Origin: Meconema thalassinum
Lineage: Eukaryota; Arthropoda; Insecta; Orthoptera; Tettigoniidae
Direction of reading: 5' to 3'
DNA: 64,000 nt
Assembly (NCBI GenBank): GCA_946902985.2
Contig: OX336388.2
Location: forward strand, 1,501,848,545 to 1,501,912,544
Program-made: the position numbers and the translations under genes
Notes under the pieces: model-generated
The model's input: the letters and a program-made list of their open reading frames with translations, nothing else
The model's database searches: none
What the model was told of the DNA's origin: nothing
Shown here: positions 54,695-64,000 of the stretch, piece after piece
How positions within the stretch are numbered: position 1 is the stretch's first letter
Layout of the letters: every line of letters begins with the position of its first letter

Positions 54695-57600
54695 ACAAGA
54701 AGTTCCGTGACGAACTAAAGAGCCTACTTTTCTTGAAATTTAAGATTCATGCCAATGATTAATCTATATGGATCTATCTAGAATAATTACGAAATTAAAT
54801 TGGCAATAACGAAATTTCTAATTAGTTCGAAATACTGTATACCTGGCATAATGTAGCCTAATAGAGAACTACAGTTGGCAGCCCTGGTGACTGAATATAT
54901 TCTTAGTTCCATCTCTTAAGGTACAGAATAAAAAATTTGGTTGAAGTCCAATGGATAGCATGGACGTTACATGCAGTTAAACATGGGATCTAACAGCGTG
55001 CGTAAAATCATGTTGGCAACAATGACATACATGTATTGGTCAGAAACAATCTGAAATAATATGACCTATTGTTGTGTCAATTTTGAATGAAATCCATTAG
55101 TTAGATAGAAGTTACATGCATTCTAAAATTGGACCTATCATTAGGCTTAGAATCATGTTGGCTGCACTGGCGTAGGCCTATATTAGTTACTCCAAATTAA
55201 TCTAGAATGCCAGGTACTATACGTGTGCAAAGTTTAAAGCTATTGACTTGCATACTTTCTGATATATTGATATTAGGGTTGGGTAGATTATTAGCTGGGG
55301 AATAACCTAACCCCCAAGGGAAGATGATAAAGAAAAGGAAGTGGATTTCGGACTGGAGAAAAAGGATGGAGAAATAGGACGAGAGTCCTACAGACGTTAT
55401 AAGTTTAACTTTAAATATACTCAAAGGCAGCTGCCACTGCAAATTCGCTCTCCGATACCTAAAGTGGGTAGGGACCTGGGCAAAGCTAACGGGAAACGCA
55501 GCTGGAACTTGGGTTGTTTGCAAGGAAGTTACTTTAACGTATTCCCTCTCAAGCATACATATGCCTAATATGGGGAAGGGTGGTGGTCTGGCAAGACAAA
55601 GAATAACAGATTTATTGTGTATCTGTTCAAAGTAGTTTGTTTCTAAACAAATAAATTGAAGAGTGCTAATAATTTGAATCAGCTTTGATATTTTAGTTTT
55701 TGAAATTATAGAATTTCTAAAGAGCGACCAAATGCTTCCAAGAAGGATAGGGATAAAGCAATTATACCTTTGGGAATAATTTTGGTAAGTGCACCAATAG
55801 TTGCATTTAGAAATGGCTAAGCTTTTACCCAGCAAGGCGCCGACTAAAAGTTTAGACAATGAGAAACACTTATATTTTGAAAAACCAACCATAAGTGTTG
55901 GAGAGAATCTCCACAAGCAGGAAGCTGGCGTAGCGAGCTATGCTTGCCTTACTGGCCAGTTAGAATTAGCTATTAAAGCTAAGAGAGACTTTACTAAGTT
56001 ACCAACTAAGAGTTCTTGCTCAAATGCAACAAGTGGTGAAAACCCTATCAATAGATTTATTTTTATTGAATAGGAAGAGTCAAGGAAGACAGGATCTTGC
56101 CTAACCGTTATGTTAGAGAAATGATTAAGCGAAAAACAAATATTTAATTTATTTAACAATGCAAAAGGAAGTAGTTTTTGTAACAAATATATAATTTTGA
56201 TTTTTATAAACTATTGGGGTCGCAGACCTCCGAAAACATTTAAAGCTTGCGCCAGGCAATTAATAATTCTTTTGGTTTCAAAGCTTTTATAAGTACTAAA
56301 ATCTTCGTAAGGTTTTGAAATGACAAAGATAAATAAATTAAAAATTTAAAGATAACTGACTTAATTAAAGTTAGACAATAAATCAAGTACAAGGTGTGTA
56401 CTTTAAGGATTTCCAGATAAGTATCTTAGAAATAATAACAACTTCGAAAGTAACAACAACAAGAAGCAGGAAGAATAAAATAGAAGTTTCTATAACTTCT
56501 TGTATTAATACTGAATTACTTTTAATGATTGTACACAGAAGATTATGCAAATAGGGCAGGTCAATTATTGTGAAACCTGAAGAGAACAATCGAATGGAAG
56601 TTTCTAGAACTCCTATGTTTAAGTAGGGATCACGAGACAAATGGGGCAAGTTTCCCTTTCGTGAAACCTACAGATAACTCACTTATGAGTTGAAAGAATT
56701 GTATTCCCTTGTTAGAAGGGAGAAACAATATAATTTGAGGCGTGTACTAGACACGAAGTTTTACAGACATTAATTCGTTGTACGTGGAACAAGTGAGGGA
56801 GGGCACTTATTGAGAGTGACACCTCATTGAAAAAAGACCTAAAGTAACAAGTTTATTATTTTAGTTTGTTAGTAAAGGGTTTGGGAAAGAACAAATGGGA
56901 TTGTGGAAAAGTGTTCATGGCCGTATTTATTGTACACGGACGAGCGCGACGCGGATTAAAGGTTGAACAAGCACTGTTTTCACTATAGTCTGTTGATATA
57001 GTTGAAAAGTTCACTGTAGTAGCACAAAAAGTTGATGGCAAAGAAAGTTATTGCAATGGTGGAAAATAACTAGTTACACTAGATATGCGAGAGTCTATTG
57101 CTTGAGAAAGTTGTAGGTTATAGTTGAATGCACAGAAAAAAATCCCAACGGAGGAAGAAAAATTAGATATTGATTAGCAGTTAATAAGGAAGATTCCTTA
57201 GTATGAAAAAGTATTCCCATATGTGAGTGGAAAGTACTAGAAGGTTTAACTCGTAGATAAATTGTTCGCCATGGAAAATTCCAGAACAATCATGACTGCA
57301 GAATAGGGCAAAACTTAGTCCAACGGTGGAACGAGCTAAGTATTTTATAGACAGTGGGTAATTTAATGATGTCCCACGTTGTGAGAAAATCTCTCATTTA
57401 ACAAGCATAAGAAATGCTGCTTCATGTTAAGATTGGCTTAGATAGACAAAAGCCCAACATAGAAAATCCCGCGAAGGATGATTGTTGCCCCAAATATAGA
57501 AATCTCACACTGCCTATAAAATGATCATTAAAAAGCATGTAGCTATTTAAAATCAATTAAAATAAGTTGAAGAACGTAGAAGTAGTACTTAGCTTTGCTT

Positions 57601-59056
57601 CATGACGAAGGCGATGTTCCTGTTGACGGTTGATACTAAAATTCTAACATGGCGTAGAATTTAAAAGTTTGCCTCTAGAGATGAGGAGGCGAGCTTTAGT
57701 TAAGCTCTAACTGACTGGGTCGACTTCCGACGTGCAAGTGAGACACGCTCAATGGAGCTCGTAGGGACCAGGGAAGGGAAAAGAGTGGGGGTAGGAGACA
57801 AAGGAATACATATAAGAATAGACAACATAACAGAAATAAATTTTCTCTTGATGAAATGGTCTTCAAAGAGTTAATAGTAGGCGTCACTAGCGCAGCCTGG
57901 TGGGTGAAAAAGTAGACGAAGTTCTCTTGATCACGGAGATGATAGCTGGCGATAGCGACGAGATCTGGTGGCTAGATTGATAAGGAAGTCCTCATGTACA
58001 GGGAAGAATTGAGGAACTTCAGAGGTTCGCTGCTAGATGACGCTAGGTGAGTCATGGAAGATATATATCTAGAACAGACTTACAGGTAATATGAGAGACA
58101 TAACCATCAAGGAGAAATCAGAAGATCACTGTTGGGTTGATGTTTGATAAAAAAAAGGAAGGGATGAACTAAAGCAAAGAGAAGCAAAAGCTTACTCTAT
58201 CTTACCGTGTATTCCAAAGAATACGCCAAGGGTAACAAAAATAGAGACAGTATGTATTAACAGTTGGCAGCCCTGGTTACTTTTAAGAATCGGCATAGTC
58301 ATATCTGTTATGGTACATATAGCACACACGAAATTTGGTTGAAATCCAAATGATAGTATAGAAGTTACATGTATTTAAAGTTGGACCTCTCAGCAGACTT
58401 AGAATCATGTTGGTAGCACTTACGTATAAAAGTTGCTCCAAATTAATATAGAATGTCAGGTACTATACGTGTGCATAGTTTAAAGCTGTCGGCTTGCATA
58501 CTTTCTGATATATGGGTATTTGGATTAAAAAATTGAGAGCAATTATTAACAGTTGGCAGCCCTGGTGGCTCTTAAGAATACGCTCAGTCATATCTGTTTA
58601 TGTACACATAGCACATACGAAATTTGGTTGAAATCCAATTGATAGTGTAGAGGTTATATGCATTTAAAACTTGGACCTATCAGCAGGCTTATAATCATTT
58701 TGGCAACACTGTCATGTACGGCCTCCTGGAAATTAAACTGCAATATTATTATCTATACGCGTGCCAAATTTGAAATAGCTCCTATTCATACCTTCCAAGG
58801 TATCCAACACGGAGCTCAAATTTCAATTGCGATTTTTCAGCAATTAGTAGCACTGACATCATTTTCAAATATGGCCGTGAGATGGCCTACCAAATTTTGT
58901 TTTGATTGCGGCAGCCGTTTAGGAGTTGATAGGGGGGAGGGGACACACACACACACACACACATCCAGACAGACAGAAGGACAGACAGACAGACACACAT
59001 TTGCCCGATCTCATGTCTACTTTTTCCTCATTTTTGCAAAATGTGAAAAGTAGGCT
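54695..59056 (-). mobile_element. Type II modular element, copy 2, split by a solo LTR
   Basis: 3' hairpin agttccgtgacgaact at 54701-54716, 'ttggcagccctgg'-type modules as in copy 1, CA and GACA microsatellites, and 5' end 'gaaaagtaggct' at 59045-59056. Removing the inserted 2949 bp plus one 5-bp duplication leaves about 1.4 kb, the same length as copy 1. Copy 1 shows the uninterrupted target. Confidence 0.85.
55280..58228. mobile_element. Solo LTR-like insertion, 2949 bp
   Basis: Begins TGGGTAGATT, ends ATACGCCA (TG...CA), and is flanked by a perfect 5-bp duplication AGGGT (55275-55279 and 58229-58233) inside type II copy 2. No gag or pol is present. These are the features of a solo LTR. 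The sequence does not match the gypsy-like LTR at 19.8 kb, so it is a second family with very long LTRs. Orientation cannot be fixed. A 239-codon minus-strand frame (55197-55916) crosses its left boundary and is probably fortuitous. Confidence 0.75.
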
Positions 59057-59176
59057 AAAAATAGGTGCGGGTCGGATGATGCATAAACTACGTAGCTTAT
59101 GTTAGCGTAGTTTCCAGGCAGCATTGGCGCAAGGGGGTCGAGTCCCTACGCGGAATTTTTTTTTCTTGAATTTATC

Positions 59177-59234
59177 AGCCTATTTTCATTTTATAAAAAA
59201 ACAGGCTTATGAGATCACCTTTTGTCCGTGTGTC

Positions 59235-59266
<32 letters not shown>

Positions 59267-60702
59267 ATGGTGTGTGTGTGTGTGTGTCCCTAATAAATTC
59301 TAAACGGCTCGAGCGATGTCAATGAAACTCGGTAAGATCATAGCACCATTCTGGCCGACACCGACTGTGCCCTTGAAATTTTATTGTGTCTCACCAATCC
59401 AACATGGCGGTTGTGCGAACTATTTCACCAGCATTCAGTATCTCCGAAACTATTACTGATATCACCCTGAAATTTCGTACGGTTATAAAGGGCACTACTA
59501 GAAGTTTACCTATGATACTTTCAATAACCTGGTAACTACAAAACCAACATGGCGGCCAAGCGAATTTGAGACTTTTAAATAGACTTTTCTCGCGATTTAA
59601 CCATGCAAACGTAATGAAACATGGTACAGCAAAATAATGTTTATACACATTGTAATGCACTGGGGTCTAATTTAGTTCCATTGTTTACATAACCTCAAAA
59701 TGGCGGCTGTGCGAAATATTTCACTGGCATTCAATATCTCCGAAACTATTTAAGATAGTACCGTGAAATTTTGTACGGTGATAAAGAGGACTGCTACAAG
59801 TTTATCTATGTAACTTTCAAAAACCTGTAAAGTACAAAACGAACATGGCGGCCAAGCAAATTTGAAACATATTAATAGGCTTTTCTCGTGATTTAACAAT
59901 CTGAGCACAGTGAAATGTGGTACAGTAAATGACTATACATATTGTAATGCACTGGCATTTAATTTAGTTCAATTGTTTACATGACCTCAAGATGGCGGCT
60001 GTGCCAAATTTTAAAATTAAGTTTTTATTTCTTGTGTCGTAACCATGCGATCGAAGTGAACGTTTAGATAATGAAGCTACGCATTAATTTTCCTTTAATG
60101 GTACATAACTCTATGGCCTATAGATATAACAATCCAAAATGGCGAGCATCCGTAATATTTTGACGGTTCTCAATATCTACGAATCTCTTACAGCAATCAA
60201 ACTGAAATGTTTACGTTCATAGAGGCTATGAACATAAGTTCACCTATATGACTTTCAGTAACCTGGTGAGCACAAATCCAACATGGCGGCGACGCGAAGC
60301 ATAAATATTTAAATGGACGTTTCTCGTGATTTAACCATCCGAGTTCAGTGAAATTTTGCACGTTAAATGCTTATACAAATGTTAATCCACTGGCATCTAA
60401 TTTATTTCAATTGTTTTCATAACCACAAGATGGCAGCTGAGCGAAATTTTTAAATCTCGTTTTTACGTCTTGTGTCCTAATCATGCGATGGAAGTCTGAA
60501 TACCACACGTACACAATAATCTTCATGTAATAGTACATAAATAAAAGTCCAACCTGGCGACCATCTGAAATATTTAGACGGTTCTCAATATCTACGTATC
60601 TATCACAACAATCAAGCTGAAATTTAGTATCCTGATAGAGGCAATTAACATGAGTAGGGTATATGGAAATAGGCTGTATAGTTCTTCACGGAAATACTTG
60701 TT
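59177..60702 (+). mobile_element. Type I modular element, copy 4
   Basis: Complete copy. 5' hairpin at 59177, long GT tract (about 59230-59290). ATGGCGG-type motifs start at 59404, 59549, 59700, 59845, 59992, 60139, 60283, 60430 and about 60554. It ends with the hairpin 'tagttcttcacggaaata' (60679-60696) plus cttgttt. Confidence 0.88.
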
Positions 60703-61740
60703 TTTAATTTGTACGATACTTACACTGCAAATAAACCGTAATAATACTCAATATATTGTATCTATTAATATTAGCATTAAAGTTATGAAATGGAAAGGCG
60801 AAGGACAATTTGGGATGGCCAATACATTTCCAGGAAGGAATTGCAATTAAGGCGTACACGAGAACGTCTTATATAACATTAGATATATTTATGAATTTAC
60901 GGTTGATGATTTACAAATGCTGGGGTGATATTCATCGTAAAAACAGGAGAAACAGTAATTTTCTCGACATCTTGCACACGGCATAAACGCCGCATGTTTA
61001 GAATTACATGATTGTTTAAAAGTTGGTATAGAAAAACAAATGAACATACGTGGCTCATGCCTCGCCCGACCTGTGCCAATATGTTTTCTTCTCTTCGCTA
61101 AACGCTTGGCCGTCTACATATGCTATACATTTGGAAGAAATCAGTGCGGTCCCCTTGTGATGCAGGGAAAGATTCGTTGCTACACTATATTATTTCTTGC
61201 AGAAGTCAGTAGCTCGCAACTGAGTACTCACTGTATTGGTTTTTCAACCCCTTGACTCTTTCACTATACTGTATTACTATCCTGAGAGTGTACACATCCC
61301 AAATTGGGCCAGCTGTTCGTCCTTTGTTTTCGAAATGTTCACTTTCATACAATATTCCCTCCACTTTTGTTCTAGTTCTAGAGACTTGACACCTGTAGGT
61401 GACTTGCGTGTCGTGTTAAAGATGTAATGAATGTTGATGTAGTTTTACACGCACGCACCGATTATCCGTGCCAGATGAATTAAACACGCGAAGGTAAAAT
61501 CCCATCGTCAGGTTGGTAATTGAAATCGCGGGACTTCACATTGTTCTGGAATAGTTTGGAGACAAAATATTGTTATTATAGTTAAACAAATGGAATATTG
61601 TAAATAAATTGTAACTGAAAAAATGGAAGATTAAGGATATCTCAATATTAAAACTAGGCTATATACGATTAACACCCCAAAGGATCTAGAAAAATATTCA
61701 AACATAGTTGAATTATTTTATAGAACCTGGTGACAGAACT
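60703..61740. other. Unassigned spacer between inverted type I copies
   Basis: AT-rich. Short open frames of 60-70 codons without recognisable features. Confidence 0.3.
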
Positions 61741-61743
61741 TGT

Positions 61744-61960
61744 GACTACTGTCGGGGAAAAGAGTATAGATACTCCAGTTTAGACGTCAATATAAACGTT
61801 ACCCGTAGTCTTACATAAAACCAACCAACACCAAACTTTTCCTTATTTTATTCTGCGTTTATGTATGTAGAGTAAACATTTGTATTGTAACCCGTTAAAA
61901 TTTCATAGCTGATTATTGACGTCTAAACTTGAGTATCTATAATTTTTCCCCGACAGTAGA
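61744..61960. mobile_element. Small foldback/MITE-like element
   Basis: Inverted arms of about 46-48 bp: 61744-61792 ('gactactgtcggggaaaaga...tttagacgtcaata') and 61914-61960 (the complement with a few changes). Spacer about 120 bp. TSD not determined. Confidence 0.6.
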
Positions 61961-62059
61961 CGGTGACTATAGTCAGAAATTGGTGAATACACACAGGTAA
62001 GTAGGCCTATTAGTCTCCCAGAACTGTCAAACTCATTTATTCGCCAATTTTCATTTATG

Positions 62060-63466
62060 ACAAGTAGTTCCGTGAAGAACTAAAGCTTATTTTCATATAT
62101 CATACTTATGTTAATTGCCACTATCAACATACAAAATTTGAGTTTGATTGCTGTAATAGATTCGTAGATATTGAGAATCGACTTAATATTTCGGATGGTC
62201 GCCATGTTGGAATTTTATATGTAGGTCTTAGAGTTATGTACTGTTACATGAAGATTATTGTGTACATGTAGTATTCAAACTTCAATCGCATGATTAGGAC
62301 ACAAGAAGTAACAAGGACATTTTAAAATTTCGCACAGCTGCCATCTTGTGGTTATGGAAACAATTGAAATAAATTAGATGCCAGTGGATTAACATTCGTA
62401 TAAAGATTTACTGTACCAAGTTTCTCTGCACTCGGATGGTTAAATTGCGAGAAACGTCCATGTGAATATTTATAATTCGCGTCGCCGCCATGTTGGATTT
62501 GTGATCACCAGGTTATTTAAAGTCCTATAGGTGAACTTAAGTTCATAGCCCCTATGAACGTAAAAAAAATCAGTTTGATTGCTATAATAGATTCGTAGAT
62601 ATTCAGAGCCGTCTAAATATTTCGGATGGTCGCCATGTTGGATTGTTAAATGTATAGGCCATAGAGTCATGTAGCATTAAAGGAAAATTATTGCGTAGGT
62701 TCATTATTCAAACTTTCACTTCGATCGCATGATTACGACACAAGAAATAAAAACTTAATTTTAAAATTCGCACCGCCGCCTTCTTGAGGTTATGTAAACA
62801 ATTGAACTAAATTAGATACCAGTGCATTACAATGTGTTATACATTTCCTGTACCAAGTTTCATTGCGTTTGGATCATTAAATCGCGAGAAAGGTCTATTT
62901 AAAATTTTCAAATTCGCTTGGCGGCCATATTCGTTTTTAAGTTAACCGGATGTTGAAAGTCTTATAGGTGAACTTCCAAAGTTCCCTTTATCTCCGTAGA
63001 AATTTTCAGGGTGATACCGCTAATAGTTTCAGAGATATAGAATGCCAGTGAAATATTTCAAACAGCCGCCATTTTGAGGTTACGTAAACAATTGAACGAA
63101 GTTAGATGTCGGTGCATTACAATGTGTATAAACATATACTGTACCAAGTTTCATTGCGTTTGGTTGGTTAAATCGCGAGAAATGTCTATTTAAAAGTCGC
63201 AACTTCGCTTGGGCGCCATGCTGGTTTTGTAGTTACCAGGTTTTCAAAAGTCACATAGGTGAACTTCTAGTAGTTCCCTTTATCACCGTCAAATATTCCA
63301 GGGTGATATCGGAAATAGTTTCGGAGATGTTGAATGCTGGTGAAATATTTCGCACAGCCGCCATGTTGGATTTGAATCCAACACGAATGACACACATAAG
63401 CACACACAGACATACGGACAAAAGGTGATCTCATAAGCCTATTTCTTCATAAATGAAAATAGGCTT
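62060..63466 (-). mobile_element. Type I modular element, copy 5 (reverse)
   Basis: 3' hairpin 'tagttccgtgaagaacta' (62065-62082) next to acaag, modules with GCCGCCAT-type motifs, and 5' hairpin at 63435-63466. That hairpin is shared with the forward fragment that follows. Confidence 0.85.
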
Positions 63467-63543
63467 ATGAGATCAAATTTTGTCCGTGTGTGTGTATGTG
63501 GGTGCGTCCGTGTGTTTGTGTGTCCCCTAATAACTTCTAAACC
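63435..63543 (+). mobile_element. Type I 5' fragment, head-to-head with copy 5
   Basis: The palindromic 5' hairpin (63435-63466) is followed in the forward direction by 'cttatgagatca', a GT-rich tract and 'cccctaataacttctaaac', the first ~100 bp of a type I element. It ends abruptly at 63543. Confidence 0.8.
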
Positions 63544-63580
63544 AGGGATGTCAAAGATATGGCCCACGATCGCAATGTGT
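63544..63580 (+). repeat. Possible hAT-type terminal sequence
   Basis: 'cagggatgtcaaagatatgg' followed by 'cccac' resembles the CAGGG(G)TGTCAAA...GGCCC start of several hAT transposon families. The other end is not visible, so this stays tentative. Confidence 0.4.
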
Positions 63581-63745
63581 GACAGACAGAAGAATCATGA
63601 CTTCACTCGATTCCTCTACGGAAGTTTTAAAATGCGCACACTACAACATTTATAAATAATTTCAAGGGCAGCGCTTGCCTAGACAAGCGAGAGAGGTAGA
63701 CAGTAACGCCATCTCTTAGCAACAAGCGGAAATACCACGAAGGCT

Positions 63746-63785
63746 AGAATCTTCCACGCGCTTCGAGTCTAGACTAGAAACTTCC
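63746..63785 (+). promoter_or_regulatory. Heat-shock element array
   Basis: Eight consecutive pentamers (agaat cttcc acgcg cttcg agtct agact agaaa cttcc) contain GAA or TTC cores at 63747, 63752, 63762, 63777 and 63782, all on the same 5-bp phase. They include two perfect GAAnnTTC pairs. This is the binding pattern of heat-shock factor trimers. The TATA box follows 8 bp downstream. Confidence 0.75.
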
Positions 63786-63792
63786 TTATTGA

Positions 63793-63829
63793 TATAAAAG
63801 GAGTGCGTCGGCACGACGTTAGTCAGTTG
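63793..63829 (+). promoter_or_regulatory. TATA box and initiator
   Basis: TATAAAAG at 63793-63800 and an arthropod-type initiator TCAGTT at 63823-63828, putting the probable start site at the A of 63825. The 32-bp spacing is standard for focused arthropod promoters. Downstream sequence to 64000 would be 5' untranslated leader; the only ATG-initiated frames there are a few codons long. Confidence 0.75.
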
Positions 63830-64000
63830 AGTCGAGTAATCGAAGCGATACGGTCGGAGAAAGATTTTAGTTAACTAAGTTGTACTGCGACATTGTGATT
63901 GTGAAGTCCAGTGATTGCGGAGGTATTGTGCATTTGTTTGTGTCGTGCGCATGCGATATCCATAATTGTTGTGTCGAGTTCCATAATTGTTACGATTTTG
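63825..64000 (+). other. Probable 5' leader of a heat-shock gene running off the window
   Basis: Sequence downstream of the predicted start is A- and G-rich at first (63830-63870, for example gcgatacggtcggagaaaga), as is common for Hsp70-type leaders. No coding region is reached before the window ends, so the gene product is not identified. An Hsp70 or small heat-shock gene is the natural guess. Confidence 0.5.

Noticed and set aside
55197..55916. 239-codon minus-strand frame
   Set aside because: Crosses the insertion boundary of the solo LTR at 55280, so it cannot be an ancestral gene. Composition is AT-driven.

Overview
The window looks like intergenic DNA from a large, repeat-rich insect genome. 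An orthopteroid (polyneopteran) insect is my inference from the many tRNA-headed SINE families, the CR1-like, P-element, Harbinger and mariner relics, and an arthropod-type TATA/Inr promoter. I find no intact host protein-coding gene. Nearly everything recognisable is mobile DNA, often nested, with target-site duplications (TSDs) that give the order of insertion. The one host-like signal is at the extreme right (about 63746-64000): a heat-shock-type promoter with phased GAA/TTC pentamers, a TATA box and an initiator. Its coding region would lie beyond the window.

Layout. 1-9 kb: SINE relics, one modular 'type I' repeat (1057-2415), and a non-LTR reverse-transcriptase fragment (6669-7595) nested in a SINE. 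9-16 kb: a second type I element, a mariner-derived element with ~190-bp inverted repeats (11957-12624), and a 'type II' modular element (14844-16240). 17.2-18.2 kb: two foldback elements. 18.2-33.8 kb: a tandem Ty3/gypsy-like LTR retrotransposon. It consists of a 5'-truncated pol remnant, a long shared LTR, an intact gag and pol, and a second LTR. The duplicated 5.2 kb is about 99.9% identical, so the event is very recent. 34-46 kb: LINE and SINE fragments, a ~163-bp tandem array of about 17 units (37546-40316), a third type I element, nested SINEs, and a foldback carrying a hammerhead-like motif. 46.5-51 kb: a decayed but nearly full-length CR1-like LINE (PHD finger, SGNH esterase, endonuclease, reverse transcriptase) split by a SINE. 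52-54 kb: relics of a THAP/P-element transposase and a PIF/Harbinger element. 54.7-59.1 kb: a type II element split by a 2.95-kb solo LTR. 59-63.5 kb: two type I elements in inverted orientation plus a head-to-head fragment abutting a possible hAT end and the heat-shock promoter.

The strongest candidate for something undescribed is the type I/type II superfamily. The internal sequences differ, but both types share a 5' hairpin (AGCCTAYTTTTC ... GGCTTATGAGATC), a subterminal GAAAARTAGGCT, a 3' hairpin (AGTTC-loop-GAACT, then CTTGTT), and an internal module period of about 146 bp. In type I each module carries a YY1/Pho-like ATGGCGGC motif. No copy here encodes a protein. A second theme is modular exchange: several SINE heads share the same two alternative 3' tails.
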